Below are positions 26,615 through 37,046 of a stretch of 64,000 nt of DNA, one piece after another. A program made the translations under genes and the position numbers. Every line of letters starts with the position of its first letter. Within the stretch, counting starts at the first letter, position 1. Under the pieces are notes generated by a model. It had not been told where the DNA came from, did not search any database, and saw only the letters and a list, made by a program, of their open reading frames with translations. This DNA comes from Pseudophaeobacter sp. (lineage in GTDB: Bacteria; Pseudomonadota; Alphaproteobacteria; Rhodobacterales; Rhodobacteraceae), in NCBI GenBank assembly GCA_027019165.1, contig JALUXC010000017.1:496001-560000 (forward strand). Reading direction: 5' to 3'.

Positions 26615-27808
26615 TCAGCGTGTGGCGGCGATGGCCGTGCCTGCCGCATGGCCCGAGGCCCAGGCCCATTGGAAGTTGTAGCCTCCGAGCCAGCCGGTCA
26701 CATCGACCGCTTCGCCGATGGCGTAGAGGCCGGGCCGGGATTTGGCCTCCATCGTTTTGGAGGACAGGGCATCGGTGTCGATCCCGCCCAGGGTAACCTC
26801 GGCGGTGCGGTAGCCTTCGGTGCCGCCGGGGGTCAGATGCCAGTCGGTGAGCTGATTGCAGAGCGCCTGCAAGGCGGTGTCGGATTGATCTGCAAGGCGG
26901 GCCGAAAGGTCGTGCGTCGGCGCCAGCACCTCTTTGAGGTAGTCCACCAGTCGCGCGGGCAGGTGGCGGGCGAGTTCCGTTGACACGGCGCGTTTGCCCG
27001 CCTCCTGACGCTGAGCGCGCAGTAGTGAAAAAAGATCCATCTGCGGCGCAAGGTTTGCCGTGATCTCTTCGCCCTCGCGCCAGTAGGAGGAGAGCTGCAG
27101 AACCGCAGGTCCGGAGAGGCCCCGATGGGTGAACAAGAGCGCCTCGTCAAAGCTGGCTGCGGTGTTCGACAGGCGTGCTGGGAGCGAAACCCCGGCGAGC
27201 GAGGAAAAGCGCCCCTCTGGAAAGGTGAAGGGGACCAGGCCTGGGCGGGTGTCGGTGACAGGTAGGTCAAACTGGCGGGCGATGTCATAGGCAAGGCCGC
27301 TCGCACCCATTTTGGGGATCGATTTGCCGCCCGTGGCCAGCACCAGATTTCGGCAGGTGACGTTTTGCGGCTTGCCCTCTTTCAGCAGCGACAGGGTGAA
27401 GGTGTCACCTGAATGGCTGACGCCTTCGATCTTTGTTTGCAGCCAGAGGTCGGCACCTGCGCCCTTCAACTCGTCCACCAGCATGGCAACGATCTGTTTG
27501 GCGGAGCCATCGCAGAACAGCTGGCCGAGGGTCTTTTCATGCCAGGCGATGCCGTGGCGATCCACCAGCGCGATGAAATCCCATTGGGTGTAACGGGCCA
27601 TGGCCGATTTGCAGAAATGGGGATTGCTGGACAGGTAATTGGCCGGCTGAGCATAGAGATTGGTGAAATTGCAGCGCCCGCCGCCCGAGATGCGGATCTT
27701 TTCACCGGGCGCCTTGGCGTGGTCCACCACAAGGGTGTCGCCGCCCGCATGGGCTGCGCACATCATACCGGCTGCTCCGGCGCCGAGAATCACGGTGTTG
27801 AACTGCAT
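26615..27808 (-). CDS. HI0933/BaiN-type NAD(P)/FAD-dependent flavoprotein
   Basis: This 397-residue flavoprotein has an N-terminal FAD Rossmann motif, VILGAGAAGMMCAAHAGG, then EKIRISGGGRCNFTN, which is characteristic of the HI0933 (YhiN) family, the segment LVLATGGKSIPKMGASG, and a C-terminal GEAVDVTGWLGGYNFQWAWA. Family members are predicted oxidoreductases, and their physiological role is mostly unknown. It is inverted relative to the dcw genes on both sides, so it interrupts the cluster between murD and ftsW. No strong ribosome site supports the start at 27808, and 27817 is an alternative. Confidence 0.88.
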   Translation of the reverse strand: MQFNTVILGAGAAGMMCAAHAGGDTLVVDHAKAPGEKIRISGGGRCNFTNLYAQPANYLSSNPHFCKSAMARYTQWDFIALVDRHGIAWHEKTLGQLFCDGSAKQIVAMLVDELKGAGADLWLQTKIEGVSHSGDTFTLSLLKEGKPQNVTCRNLVLATGGKSIPKMGASGLAYDIARQFDLPVTDTRPGLVPFTFPEGRFSSLAGVSLPARLSNTAASFDEALLFTHRGLSGPAVLQLSSYWREGEEITANLAPQMDLFSLLRAQRQEAGKRAVSTELARHLPARLVDYLKEVLAPTHDLSARLADQSDTALQALCNQLTDWHLTPGGTEGYRTAEVTLGGIDTDALSSKTMEAKSRPGLYAIGEAVDVTGWLGGYNFQWAWASGHAAGTAIAATR

Positions 27809-27911
27809 GAAAGGCATCGACCACGGAAAGGAGGGGCGCGCAAGGGTGGCCTTCGTTTGAGCATCTCCGCAAAAAACTGCCGGAGGCGAATCATGACACT
27901 GGCCTGAAAGG

Positions 27912-27950
27912 CGTTTTCGGGTTACTGTTTTTGAACAGACCCCGAAAACG
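27912..27950. repeat. Nested hairpin upstream of ftsW
   Basis: CGTTTTCGGG and CCCGAAAACG form a 10-bp stem enclosing a smaller CTGTT/AACAG stem. It lies 36 bases before the ftsW start and could be a leader structure or a terminator remnant. No T-run follows on the plus strand. Confidence 0.6.
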
Positions 27951-27985
27951 GGGCGTAGCTTGAGGCAAACAGTAGCGGTGTTTCC

Positions 27986-29155
27986 ATGACTGAAATGGTC
28001 TATGGTGCGGTTCCCGTACAATCGGGTGAACCCATCCTTCCCAAATGGTGGCGGACGTTGGACAAGTGGACCATGTCTTCGGTCCTGATGCTTTTTGTGC
28101 TGGGGCTATTGCTGGGGCTTGCTGCCTCGGTGCCTCTGGCCGAGCGCAACGGCTTTGGTAACTTCCACTATGTGCAGCGCCAGGCGGTCTTTGGAGGCGC
28201 GGCACTCACGGCCATGGTGCTGACCTCGATGATGTCGCCGACGCTGGTACGGCGCCTTGCGATCATCGGCTTTGCCATTGCATTCGTGGCGCTGGCCCTC
28301 TTGCCGATCTTTGGTACAGATTTTGGCAAAGGGGCTGTGCGCTGGTATTCGCTTGGGTTTGCATCGCTGCAGCCGTCCGAGTTCCTGAAACCTGGTTTTG
28401 TCGTCGTTGCCGCCTGGATGATCGCCTCAAGCCAGCAGATCAACGGACCGCCGGGGACGCTGATCTCATTTGGCTTGTGTGTAAGTGTCGTCCTGATGTT
28501 GGTGATGCAGCCCGATTTCGGTCAGGCTTCGCTGGTGCTGTTCGGCTGGGGCGTTATGTATTTTGTTGCCGGGGCGCCGATGCTGCTATTGGTGGGGATG
28601 GCCGCCGTTGTGGTGATGGGCGGGGTTCTGGCCTACTCAAATTCCGAGCATTTCGCACGCCGCATCGATGGCTTTCTAAGCCCGGATGTCGATCCCACCA
28701 CGCAGCTTGGCTATGCCACCAACGCGATCCGTGAAGGCGGGCTGTTCGGTGTTGGCGTGGGCGAGGGGCAGGTGAAATGGTCGCTGCCCGATGCCCATAC
28801 GGATTTCATAGTTGCCGTCGCCGCCGAGGAATACGGCCTTGTGATGGTTTCGGTGCTGATCGGTCTTTATGCCACCGTGGTGGTGCGCTCGCTGTTCCGG
28901 CTGATGCGCGAACGGGATACCTTTGTGCGCCTTGCGGGCACCGGGCTGGTGTGCATGTTCGGGGTTCAGGCGATGATCAACATGGGCGTGGCGGTGCGAC
29001 TTTTGCCGGCCAAGGGCATGACCCTGCCGTTTGTCAGCTATGGCGGCTCTTCCCTGATTGCCACAGGCATTGCCATGGGTATGCTACTGGCCTTCACGCG
29101 GGCGCGGCCGCAGGGCGAGATCGCGGACTATCTGCGCGGTCGTGGGCGCGGCTAG
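27986..29155 (+). CDS. ftsW: Septal peptidoglycan polymerase FtsW
   Basis: This 389-residue SEDS-family glycosyltransferase has about ten membrane helices and polymerises lipid II at the septum in complex with FtsI. The SEDS signature near the C-terminus is [19 protein letters not shown], and [20 protein letters not shown] with [13 protein letters not shown] contains the conserved catalytic Asp loop. It is followed by murG after 28 bases. Confidence 0.95.
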   Translation: MTEMVYGAVPVQSGEPILPKWWRTLDKWTMSSVLMLFVLGLLLGLAASVPLAERNGFGNFHYVQRQAVFGGAALTAMVLTSMMSPTLVRRLAIIGFAIAFVALALLPIFGTDFGKGAVRWYSLGFASLQPSEFLKPGFVVVAAWMIASSQQINGPPGTLISFGLCVSVVLMLVMQPDFGQASLVLFGWGVMYFVAGAPMLLLVGMAAVVVMGGVLAYSNSEHFARRIDGFLSPDVDPTTQLGYATNAIREGGLFGVGVGEGQVKWSLPDAHTDFIVAVAAEEYGLVMVSVLIGLYATVVVRSLFRLMRERDTFVRLAGTGLVCMFGVQAMINMGVAVRLLPAKGMTLPFVSYGGSSLIATGIAMGMLLAFTRARPQGEIADYLRGRGRG

Positions 29156-29183
29156 GGCAATTGGAACAAAGCGGCAAAGTGAC

Positions 29184-30275
29184 ATGACGGACAGACTGCT
29201 CTTGATGGCGGCGGGCGGCTCGGGCGGGCATATGTTTCCGGCCCAGGCCCTGGCTGAGGCGATGCTGGCAAAGGGCTGGCGCGTGAAGCTTTCGACCGAT
29301 GCGCGCGGCGCACGCTACACGGGTGCTTTCCCGCAAGGGGTTGAGATCACCGAGGTCTCTTCGGCCACCTTTGCCCGTGGCGGTATTCTGGCCAAGGCGC
29401 TGGTGGGTCCCAAGATTGCGGCGGGCGTTGCCAGCATGGCGTGGAAAATGCGCCGGGACAGGCCGGATGTGGTGATCGGCTTTGGCGGATATCCCTCTAT
29501 TCCCGCACTGGGGGCGGCGACGCTGCTGGGCCTGTCGCGGATGATCCACGAACAGAACGGAGTTCTGGGCCGGGTCAACCAGCTCTTTGCCAAGCGGGTG
29601 GATCATGTGGCCTGCGGCACATGGCCGACCGAGCTGCCCGAAGGTGTCGAGGGGTTTCATATCGGCAACCCTGTGCGTGCGGCTATTCTGGAGAGGGCCG
29701 GGGCCGGGTACATCCCTCCGGGAGACTATCCAATGTCAGTCCTTGTGATGGGAGGCAGTCAGGGCGCCCGCATCCTGAGCGACGTGGTGCCCGGAGCAAT
29801 TGCGGCCCTGCCAGAGACGATCCGTCGACATCTTCGCGTTGGCCACCAAGCCCGCCCAGAGGATCTTGAGCGCGTGCAGGCCTTTTACATCGAACATGGC
29901 ATTGATGCGGATGTGAAGACCTTTTTCGACGATGTGCCAAGCCGTATGTCAGAGTGCCAGTTGCTGATCACCCGCGCCGGGGCCTCGACCATTTCAGACC
30001 TCAGCGTGATTGGCCGCCCGTCGATCCTTGTGCCGCTGGCTGCCGCCATTCGGGACGAGCAAACCGCCAATGCGCGCGGGCTGGTCGATGCGGGCGCGGC
30101 GGTGCTCATCCCCGAAAGCGCCCTTGACGTTTCATCCCTGGCAGAGCAGATCACCGCCGTTCTGAGCAATCCACAAGCGGCAACTCAGATGGCAAATGCA
30201 GCACTCAGCACCGGCGTTCCCGATGCCACCATGCGTCTGGTGGCCCTGGTCGAGCAGCTGGCCGAAGAAGGATAG
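29184..30275 (+). CDS. murG: UDP-GlcNAc:lipid I N-acetylglucosaminyltransferase
   Basis: This 363-residue GT-B enzyme converts lipid I to lipid II at the inner face of the membrane. The glycine-rich N-terminal loop [17 protein letters not shown], the [16 protein letters not shown] segment and the second loop [12 protein letters not shown] are all present, with the donor-site segment [10 protein letters not shown] near the C-terminus. It precedes murC by 7 bases. Confidence 0.96.
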   Translation: MTDRLLLMAAGGSGGHMFPAQALAEAMLAKGWRVKLSTDARGARYTGAFPQGVEITEVSSATFARGGILAKALVGPKIAAGVASMAWKMRRDRPDVVIGFGGYPSIPALGAATLLGLSRMIHEQNGVLGRVNQLFAKRVDHVACGTWPTELPEGVEGFHIGNPVRAAILERAGAGYIPPGDYPMSVLVMGGSQGARILSDVVPGAIAALPETIRRHLRVGHQARPEDLERVQAFYIEHGIDADVKTFFDDVPSRMSECQLLITRAGASTISDLSVIGRPSILVPLAAAIRDEQTANARGLVDAGAAVLIPESALDVSSLAEQITAVLSNPQAATQMANAALSTGVPDATMRLVALVEQLAEEG

Positions 30276-30282
30276 AAGACAG

Positions 30283-31698
30283 ATGACACCAGCCACCAAA
30301 CTGCCCGGAGACGTCGGCCCGATCCATTTCGTCGGCATCGGCGGTATCGGCATGTCGGGTATTGCCGAGGTGCTGCTTAATCTGGGCTATGTGGTGCAGG
30401 GCTCTGACCTCAAATCCTCCAAGATCACCCAGCGGCTGGAACGCCTTGGCGCGCTGGTGTTCGAAGGCCAGCGGGCCGAGAACCTTGAGGATGCCGAAGT
30501 GGTGGTGATCTCATCCGCCATCAAGCCGGGCAATCCAGAACTTGACGAGGCGCGCCGCCGGGGTCTGCCCATCGTCCGCCGGGCCGAGATGCTGGCCGAG
30601 TTGATGCGCCTCAAATCCAACATCGCCATTGCCGGCACCCACGGCAAGACCACAACCACCACGATGATGGCCGAACTGATGGTGGCCGGGAATTTTGATC
30701 CCACTGTTGTGAATGGCGGGATCATCCATGCCTATGGCTCCAACGCGCGCATGGGGCAGGGTGAATGGATGGTGGTTGAGGCCGATGAAAGCGACGGCAC
30801 CTTCAACCGCCTGCCCGCGACAATCGCGGTCGTCACCAATATCGACCCCGAGCATATGGAGCATTGGGGCGATTTCGATACCCTGCGGGACGGGTTTTAC
30901 AACTTCGTCTCCAATATCCCCTTTTATGGCGTCGCCGTCTGCTGCACCGATCACCCTGAGGTTCAGGCGCTGGTGGGGCGTATCACCGACCGGCGCGTTG
31001 TCACCTACGGCTTCAATGCTCAGGCCGATGTGCGCGCCGTGAACCTGACCTACAAGGCGGGGGTGGCTCATTTCGACATTCTCCTTCAGGCCGAGGGCGC
31101 CAAGATCGAAGGCTGCACTTTGCCGATGCCGGGGGATCACAACGTCTCCAATGCCTTGTCGGCGGTTGCGGTTGCGCGCCATCTGGGCATGAAAGGTGAG
31201 GAGATCCGTGCTGCCCTTGCCGCTTTTGGCGGGGTCAACCGGCGCTTCACCAAAGTGGGTGAGGTCGACGGCGTCACCATCATCGACGATTACGGCCACC
31301 ACCCGGTCGAGATCGCCGCCGTGCTGAAAGCCGCGCGCCAAGCGATTGGCTCCGACAGCGACGCGCGTGTCATCGCCGTACATCAGCCGCACCGCTATTC
31401 CCGCCTGTCGTCCCTGTTTGACGATTTCTGCGCCTGTTTCAACGATGCTGATGTGGTGGCCATCGCCGAGGTCTTTGCCGCTGGTGAGGACCCGATCGAG
31501 GGCGCCTCCCGCGATGATCTGGTGGCGGGCCTCATCCGCCACGGCCACCGTCATGCGCGCGCCATCCTGAGCGAAGACGATCTGGAGCGGCTGGTGCGCG
31601 AACAGGCGCGCCCCGGCGATATGGTGGTCTGCCTTGGCGCCGGTACCATCAGCGCCTGGGCCAACGGTTTGCCAGAGCGTCTGAAACAGGGCCAGTAG
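30283..31698 (+). CDS. murC: UDP-MurNAc:L-alanine ligase
   Basis: This 471-residue Mur ligase adds the first L-alanine to UDP-MurNAc. It shows the N-terminal UDP-binding [18 protein letters not shown], the P-loop [25 protein letters not shown] and the C-terminal [10 protein letters not shown]. The start at 30283 follows murG after 7 bases, so translation is probably coupled. Confidence 0.96.
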   Translation: MTPATKLPGDVGPIHFVGIGGIGMSGIAEVLLNLGYVVQGSDLKSSKITQRLERLGALVFEGQRAENLEDAEVVVISSAIKPGNPELDEARRRGLPIVRRAEMLAELMRLKSNIAIAGTHGKTTTTTMMAELMVAGNFDPTVVNGGIIHAYGSNARMGQGEWMVVEADESDGTFNRLPATIAVVTNIDPEHMEHWGDFDTLRDGFYNFVSNIPFYGVAVCCTDHPEVQALVGRITDRRVVTYGFNAQADVRAVNLTYKAGVAHFDILLQAEGAKIEGCTLPMPGDHNVSNALSAVAVARHLGMKGEEIRAALAAFGGVNRRFTKVGEVDGVTIIDDYGHHPVEIAAVLKAARQAIGSDSDARVIAVHQPHRYSRLSSLFDDFCACFNDADVVAIAEVFAAGEDPIEGASRDDLVAGLIRHGHRHARAILSEDDLERLVREQARPGDMVVCLGAGTISAWANGLPERLKQGQ

Positions 31699-31720
31699 CG
31701 CCAAAGAAAAGGACATCCCC

Positions 31721-32920
31721 ATGGCAGAGCCGCTGAAACGCCGTATTGGCCTCGGTCTTTTGACCGCCTACGGCGTCGGCGTCATGGTGGGGGCCGGGAT
31801 CTATGTCCTGGTGGGGGCCGTCGTGGCGGATGCCGGAATCTGGGCGCCGCTTGCCTTCATTCTTGCTGGTCTCATCGCTGCGCCCACCGCTCTCAGCTAT
31901 GCGGAGTTCTCCACCCGCCTGCCCGAAGCCGCAGGCGAGGCCGCCTTTGTGGGGCAGGGGCTTTCCTCGCAAGGGATGGCGCTCTTGGTCGGGCTGGCGG
32001 TTGTGGTTGCCGGGACGGTTTCGGCTGGCGCCGTTTTGCGCGGCGGGGCAGGTTACCTTACGGCGGCCACCGGCGTGGACAGCTCGCTTGCGATCCTGGT
32101 GATGGGGGCGCTCCTTGTCGGGGTTGCGGTGATCGGCGTCCTCGAAAGCCTGTCTTTGGCCGCGCTGTTCACAGCAATTGAAGTCATCGGCCTGGCATTG
32201 GTGATCTGGGCGGGCGGCACGGCAGAGCCTTCGGCAGACTGGGCGGCGCCCATGGCGCTGCCTGGCATTTCGGTCTGGGCGGGCGTCGGCCTTGGGGCGG
32301 TGCTGGCTTTCTTTGCCTTCATCGGCTTTGAGGACATCGTCAACATGGCCGAGGAAGTCTCTGAGCCGACCCGCACCATGCCACGGGCGATCCTTTTGTC
32401 GCTTGCGATCACCTCGATCATCTATGCGCTGGTGTGCTGGGCGGCGGTGCGCGCTGTTCCGGTGGCGGAGCTGTCGCAGTCCACCAGCCCGCTGGCGCTG
32501 GTCTGGCAGGTGGCACGCGGCTCAAACGCCGATTTCCTCTCTTTTATCGCGGTTTTTGCAGCGCTCAACGGAGTTCTGGCGCAGATCGTCATGGCTTCGC
32601 GCGTGCTCTTTGGTCTTGGTAAACGCACGCCCGCGCTTGGCCTGTTTCGTCATGCGCATCCAAGGTTCGGAACGCCGGTTCTGGCCACGCTTGTGCTGGG
32701 GGCCGCGGTGATCCTGACCGGATTGTTCTTTTCGGTCGGGCGTCTGGCGGAGGTCACGTCCTCGGTTCTGCTCTCGGTCTTTGTGCTGGTGAACCTCGCC
32801 CTGATCCTGCAGAAACGCCGCGCGCCCGCTGCGCCCTTTGAGGTGCCGATGGCGGTGCCGGTGGTGGGCTTTGCCCTGTCCGCCATCGCCCTGATCACTG
32901 CACTGGGAGGCATGCTGTGA
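31721..32920 (+). CDS. APC-superfamily amino-acid permease
   Basis: This 399-residue membrane protein has about twelve helices and the APC N-terminal signature GVGVMVGAGIYVLVG in helix 1 (substrate-binding GAGIY). FAFIGFEDIVNMAEE in helix 6 is also typical. It is likely an amino-acid or amine transporter; the substrate cannot be read. An AAAAGGA ribosome site precedes the ATG. It lies in the dcw direction between murC and DUF2484 and overlaps the latter by GTGA, so it is probably co-transcribed. Confidence 0.85.
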   Translation: MAEPLKRRIGLGLLTAYGVGVMVGAGIYVLVGAVVADAGIWAPLAFILAGLIAAPTALSYAEFSTRLPEAAGEAAFVGQGLSSQGMALLVGLAVVVAGTVSAGAVLRGGAGYLTAATGVDSSLAILVMGALLVGVAVIGVLESLSLAALFTAIEVIGLALVIWAGGTAEPSADWAAPMALPGISVWAGVGLGAVLAFFAFIGFEDIVNMAEEVSEPTRTMPRAILLSLAITSIIYALVCWAAVRAVPVAELSQSTSPLALVWQVARGSNADFLSFIAVFAALNGVLAQIVMASRVLFGLGKRTPALGLFRHAHPRFGTPVLATLVLGAAVILTGLFFSVGRLAEVTSSVLLSVFVLVNLALILQKRRAPAAPFEVPMAVPVVGFALSAIALITALGGML

Positions 32921-33168
32921 CCCTGTCCCTGACCCTTGCCGCGCTTTGGGCGTTGGTGGCCAATGTGCTGGCGATGCTGCCGAGCCGCGACAACCACTGG
33001 CGCCGCGCCTATGGGTTGATCGCCGTGGGCATCCCGATCCTCGGCTATGTGACCTATGAGAACGGCCCCTGGTGGGGCTTGGCGGTGCTCATCGCAGGCA
33101 TGAGCGTGTTGCGCTATCCGGTGATCTATTTCGGACGCTGGCTGCGCCGGATCTTGTTGCGGGGCTGA
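32917..33168 (+). CDS. DUF2484 small membrane protein
   Basis: This 83-residue protein has three short hydrophobic segments and matches the DUF2484 pattern MLPSRDNHWRRAYGLIAVGI and RYPVIYFGRWLRR. The family is known in Rhodobacterales in the murC-murB interval of the dcw cluster, and its function is unknown. It begins with GTG overlapping the permease stop codon, with GGGAGG 6 bases upstream. Its position suggests a role linked to envelope growth, but this is inference. Confidence 0.8.
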   Translation: MTLSLTLAALWALVANVLAMLPSRDNHWRRAYGLIAVGIPILGYVTYENGPWWGLAVLIAGMSVLRYPVIYFGRWLRRILLRG

Positions 33169-33237
33169 TCCCGGCCCGGAGCAAGGCACTGTGCCAAAAC
33201 GCTTTACAACCTTTGGAAGTCCGGTAATTCTGCCGCC

Positions 33238-34782
33238 ATGGTAGAGATTTCCGATATCAGGGACGAAAACAGCCTGAAGGCCTGGCTGGAAACACAGCCA
33301 AGGCAGACCTCCACTGTTATCGCCGCCCGCAGCGCCCTGCGGGTCCTGCCCCTGTTTTGGGAGTGGTCACTGGGGAGGGCCGTGCGCAAACGTGATGTGA
33401 CAGCCCTGCCAGTCTTGCGATCTAGTCTTATCTCAGGGGTTGCGGGCAGAATGCCAACCCCTGAGATAAAGGGCTCCGCCTTCGCCGCCGCCGACGCCTT
33501 CGCCGCCGACGCCTCCGCCGCCGACGCCTTCGCCGCCTCCGCCGCCGCCTCCGCCTTCGCCGCCGACGCCTTCGCCGCCTCCGCCTTCGCCGCCTCCGCC
33601 GCCTCCGCCGCCGCCTCCGCCTTCGCCGCCGCCTCCGCCTTCGCCGCCTCAAAGGTTTGGGATGCTCTTCGACAGGATTGCGCTGCTTTGGTGGCCGGGG
33701 GGGAGGCGATGGATCTGCCGCTGTGGCCCGATCAGAACCCGCTGGCAGACCTCTGGTCCGATCTGCGGGTCAAAATCCTGAACGATGAAAACGGGCGGCC
33801 CGGTGACTGGCAATTCTGGGTCGACTGGTACGATCAGATGCTGGATCCGCAGACCAACCCGCCCAACTGGCCCCTGCTGGAACAGATCGCGCTGATCGAT
33901 CCAAAGGTCTGGGAGGACGGCCCAGAGGCGGTAAGCAAGGAAATCAGCCGCATTTCGGCTTCAGTCGAGCGACCAAACCAAGGGGAAGGTGCCTTTGTCG
34001 ATCCGGTACCCAGCAAAGAAGAGATCGCCAATCTGTCCGAGCAGCTCGAAAAGCTTGGCCTCAGCATTGTTGCGCTTGAGGGGCGGATCCCGAGCGCCGC
34101 GGACCAGGTAAACGCCTTGCAGGACAAGATCGCGTCACTGACAAAGCAGCTCGCGGATGCGGAAGCTGCCGGGCAGTCGCGGCTGGAAAAGCTGACGGCT
34201 GACTATGAGGACAGGTTCAAGACCGCTTTGGCCACCTATGTTGGCGAGCAGAAGATCAAAGCGCCCGTTGAGTTGTGGACCGAGAAACAGATAGAACACG
34301 CCGCCCTGCGCGACAGTGCGTGGAAAGGCTTCCTGCTGGGGCTTGGATCGGTTGCCGTGCTGATCATTGTGATTGTTCTGGTACTGTGTTTCGGTGGAGA
34401 GGTGCTAGAGCGCGTGCTGACGCCCGTGGGTTGTGATCCGGTTGATCGCCCTGAGCTGTGCAATGGGTTCAGTTTCCGTGGCATGATCGTATCCGGTGCG
34501 GTTCTGACGCTGCTGACGCTGACCCTCTGGTTCACCCGGATTCAGATGAAACAGTATCTGTCAGAGCGGCATCTGGCATTGGACGCGCGGGAACGGCGGG
34601 CCTTTGCGCAGGCCTATATCGGTCTTCTCCACGAGGGGGATGTCGTCACCGATGAAGCCAAAGACCAGCGCGCCATCGTCTATGCCGCGCTTTTCCGGCC
34701 CGGTTCGGACGGTATCATTAAGGAGGAGGGTGGTATTGATCCGTCACTCACAGCTGCGTTGAGCAAGCTGCTGGCCAAGTAG
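33238..34782 (+). CDS. Uncharacterised membrane protein with Ala-rich repeat (DUF6161-like C-terminus)
   Basis: This 514-residue protein has five visible parts: an N-terminal domain (1-75, with [13 protein letters not shown]); an extreme low-complexity stretch (81-138) of only Ala, Phe, Ser and Asp in FAA[SD]A modules; a W-rich domain (150-230) with DLPLWP and [10 protein letters not shown]; a coiled coil (about 258-330); and two transmembrane helices (about 363-384 and 413-432). The C-terminal cytosolic tail, [12 protein letters not shown] then [13 protein letters not shown], resembles DUF6161. A paralogue lies at 57265-58488. It interrupts the dcw order between DUF2484 and murB. No strong ribosome site is seen before the ATG. 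The function is unknown; the coiled coil and helices suggest a membrane-attached scaffold or sensor. Confidence 0.8.
   Translation: MVEISDIRDENSLKAWLETQPRQTSTVIAARSALRVLPLFWEWSLGRAVRKRDVTALPVLRSSLISGVAGRMPTPEIKGSAFAAADAFAADASAADAFAASAAASAFAADAFAASAFAASAASAAASAFAAASAFAASKVWDALRQDCAALVAGGEAMDLPLWPDQNPLADLWSDLRVKILNDENGRPGDWQFWVDWYDQMLDPQTNPPNWPLLEQIALIDPKVWEDGPEAVSKEISRISASVERPNQGEGAFVDPVPSKEEIANLSEQLEKLGLSIVALEGRIPSAADQVNALQDKIASLTKQLADAEAAGQSRLEKLTADYEDRFKTALATYVGEQKIKAPVELWTEKQIEHAALRDSAWKGFLLGLGSVAVLIIVIVLVLCFGGEVLERVLTPVGCDPVDRPELCNGFSFRGMIVSGAVLTLLTLTLWFTRIQMKQYLSERHLALDARERRAFAQAYIGLLHEGDVVTDEAKDQRAIVYAALFRPGSDGIIKEEGGIDPSLTAALSKLLAK
33478..33651 (+). repeat. In-frame GCC-rich microsatellite (58 codons)
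   Basis: The DNA is built from the words GCCTTC, GCCGCC, GACGCC and TCCGCC in irregular order. All units are multiples of 3 bases, so slippage would change the length of the alanine-rich segment without breaking the frame. Confidence 0.9.
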
Positions 34783-34853
34783 GGCCGAGTGTTCACTTCC
34801 CTCTGGGCCGCTCTTGGCCTAAACCAGCGGGAACCCAGAACAAGCGACCTGAC

Positions 34854-35804
34854 ATGACCGATATATTGAAATCCCTTCCCCAAGTGCGCGGACGCCTGAC
34901 CGAGGGGCGCCGCCTCTCAGACCTCACGTGGCTGCGTGTGGGCGGGCCAGCGGATGTGCTGTTTCAGCCCGCTGACCTTGCGGATCTTCAGGACTTTCTG
35001 CGTGCCTTGCCTGCCGAGGTGGACGTCTTTCCTATGGGCGTCGGCTCGAACCTGATTGTGCGCGATGGGGGTATCCGGGCGGTGGTGATCCGGCTGGGGC
35101 GCGGTTTCAACCAGATCGAAATCGACGGCGATACCGTCACCGCAGGCGCGGCTGCTCTGGATGCCCATGTGGCGCGCAAGGCCGCCGATGCAGGGCTGGA
35201 TCTGACCTTCCTGCGTACCATTCCGGGCAGTATCGGCGGTGCGGTGCGGATGAACGCGGGCTGCTATGGCTCTTACACGGCGGATGTGTTCCAGTCTGCG
35301 ACCGTTGTCACCCGCTCGGGCGAGGCAAGGGAGATGAGCGCAGAGGATCTGCAGTTCGCCTATCGGCAGACACAGTTTCCTGAAGGCGCGATTCTGGTCT
35401 CGGCCACCTTCAAGGCCCCAAGGGGCGAACCTGAAGCCTTGCATGCCCGCATGGAAGAGCAGCTGAAGAAACGGGATGAGACCCAGCCAGTCAAGGATCG
35501 CTCGGCAGGCTCTACTTTTCGCAATCCTGCGGGATACTCCTCGACCGGGCAGGCGGGGGATGTGCATGATCTGAAGGCCTGGAAGGTTATCGACGATGCG
35601 GGCCTGCGCGGTGCGCGCCTTGGCGGGGCGCAGATGAGCCAGAAGCACCCGAACTTTCTGATCAACACCGGCGATGCAACCGCTGCCGACCTTGAAGAAT
35701 TAGGCGAAAAGGTGCGGGAAACTGTGCGCAAGGCCTCTGGCATAACGCTCCAGTGGGAGATCATGCGCGTGGGTGATCCGCTGCCCGAGGCGGCTCAGGA
35801 TTGA
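34854..35804 (+). CDS. murB: UDP-N-acetylenolpyruvoylglucosamine reductase
   Basis: This 316-residue FAD enzyme reduces enolpyruvyl-UDP-GlcNAc to UDP-MurNAc. It has FAD-binding [14 protein letters not shown] and [18 protein letters not shown], the catalytic Ser in [12 protein letters not shown] (type I MurB), and [14 protein letters not shown] near the C-terminus. It is separated from ddl by about 320 bases that contain a CtrA-like motif, so ddl-ftsQAZ probably has its own promoter. Confidence 0.96.
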   Translation: MTDILKSLPQVRGRLTEGRRLSDLTWLRVGGPADVLFQPADLADLQDFLRALPAEVDVFPMGVGSNLIVRDGGIRAVVIRLGRGFNQIEIDGDTVTAGAAALDAHVARKAADAGLDLTFLRTIPGSIGGAVRMNAGCYGSYTADVFQSATVVTRSGEAREMSAEDLQFAYRQTQFPEGAILVSATFKAPRGEPEALHARMEEQLKKRDETQPVKDRSAGSTFRNPAGYSSTGQAGDVHDLKAWKVIDDAGLRGARLGGAQMSQKHPNFLINTGDATAADLEELGEKVRETVRKASGITLQWEIMRVGDPLPEAAQD

Positions 35805-36125
35805 CCGATACAAGGCACCGGTGCGCAATTGACACGACTTCTTCAGTTCAGCGTTGATTTGGCTGGAATGCGGTGCAAGACTAAGGCTAGAAAGAGGCAT
35901 CCATTAAGGATGGTAAAGAGGACGTTAAGGTCCCGGTAACTCTTTGGGCAGTATGATGACCTACGGTATGTGATTTGTCGCATGTCGCATGGCGCAATTG
36001 CCTTCAAATAAGTCAACAGGGTTTCCGTCGCGGGCAGCGGTGGCGATCCGGCAAAACAAAACGTGGGCCACGCAATGGCCCCAAGAAACAAGGGCGAACA
36101 GCCCGATAGGATTGAGGCGCTTGTG
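35805..36125. promoter_or_regulatory. murB-ddl intergenic region with CtrA-like box
   Basis: These 321 bases should hold the promoter of ddl-ftsQ-ftsA. TTAA-GGTCCCG-GTAAC at 35925-35940 differs from the CtrA consensus TTAA-N7-TTAAC by one base. No gene is seen. Confidence 0.45.
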
Positions 36126-37046
36126 GTGAGTTTGTCGAGCAGGACACTCCCGAAAGTGGCGGTACTGATGGGTGGCCCCTCGGCCGAGCGCGAGGTGTCC
36201 CTGTCGTCCGGGCGTGAATGTGCCGCCGCGCTGAGGGGTGAAGGCTTTAACGTTGTCGAAGTGGATGCGGGCAGCGATCTGTGTGCGCAGCTTGAGGCCG
36301 TCCAACCTGATGTCGTGTTCAATGCGCTGCATGGGCGGTGGGGCGAAGACGGCTGCGTTCAGGGCCTTTTGGAGTGGATGCGGCTTCCCTATACCCATTC
36401 CGGGGTTCTGGCCTCGGCCATCGCAATGGATAAGGAGCGCAGCAAGGCCATGTTCCGCGCGGCGGGGCTGCCTGTTGTGGACAGTGGCCTGTTTGGCCGC
36501 GACGAGGTGGAGGCACGTCACGTGATGGCGCCGCCCTATGTGGTCAAGCCCAACAATGAAGGCTCCAGCGTCGGCATCTATCTTGTGCACGAGGCCGCCA
36601 ATGGCCCGCCGAAACTGTCCGAAGAAATGCCGGATCAGGTCATGGTGGAAACCTATGTGCCCGGACGCGAGCTGACAGTGACTGTCATGGGCGACAAGCC
36701 GCTGACCGTGACCGATATCCTGACCGACGGCTGGTATGACTATGATGCCAAGTATCTGCCGGGCGGCTCGCGCCATGTGCTGCCTGCCGATCTTCCGCAA
36801 GAGATCTTTGACCTCTGCCTGGCCTACGCCAGGCGCGCCCACGAAATTCTGGGCTGTCGCGGCGTCAGCCGCAGCGATTTTCGCTGGGACGAGGCGCGTG
36901 GCGTCGATGGTCTCATAATATTGGAAACCAATACGCAACCGGGGATGACCCCGACTTCGCTTGCGCCTGAACAGGCCGAGCACTTCGGGTATTCATTTGG
37001 TCAACTTTGCGCCTGGATGGTGGAGGACGCCTCATGCGATCGCTGA
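36126..37046 (+). CDS. ddl: D-alanine:D-alanine ligase
   Basis: This 306-residue ATP-grasp enzyme joins two D-alanines for MurF. It shows [17 protein letters not shown], the ATP-binding [29 protein letters not shown], and the Mg/product site [18 protein letters not shown]. The start is placed at GTG 36126 because GAGG lies 8 bases upstream and the protein then begins just before the first strand; an ATG at 36063 is possible but would add 21 unconserved residues. Its end overlaps ftsQ by 13 bases. Confidence 0.94.
   Translation: MSLSSRTLPKVAVLMGGPSAEREVSLSSGRECAAALRGEGFNVVEVDAGSDLCAQLEAVQPDVVFNALHGRWGEDGCVQGLLEWMRLPYTHSGVLASAIAMDKERSKAMFRAAGLPVVDSGLFGRDEVEARHVMAPPYVVKPNNEGSSVGIYLVHEAANGPPKLSEEMPDQVMVETYVPGRELTVTVMGDKPLTVTDILTDGWYDYDAKYLPGGSRHVLPADLPQEIFDLCLAYARRAHEILGCRGVSRSDFRWDEARGVDGLIILETNTQPGMTPTSLAPEQAEHFGYSFGQLCAWMVEDASCDR

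Noticed and set aside
33428-33652. Poly-arginine open frame on the minus strand
   Set aside because: It is the antisense reading of the GCC-rich alanine repeat and is nothing but arginine; no ribosome site.
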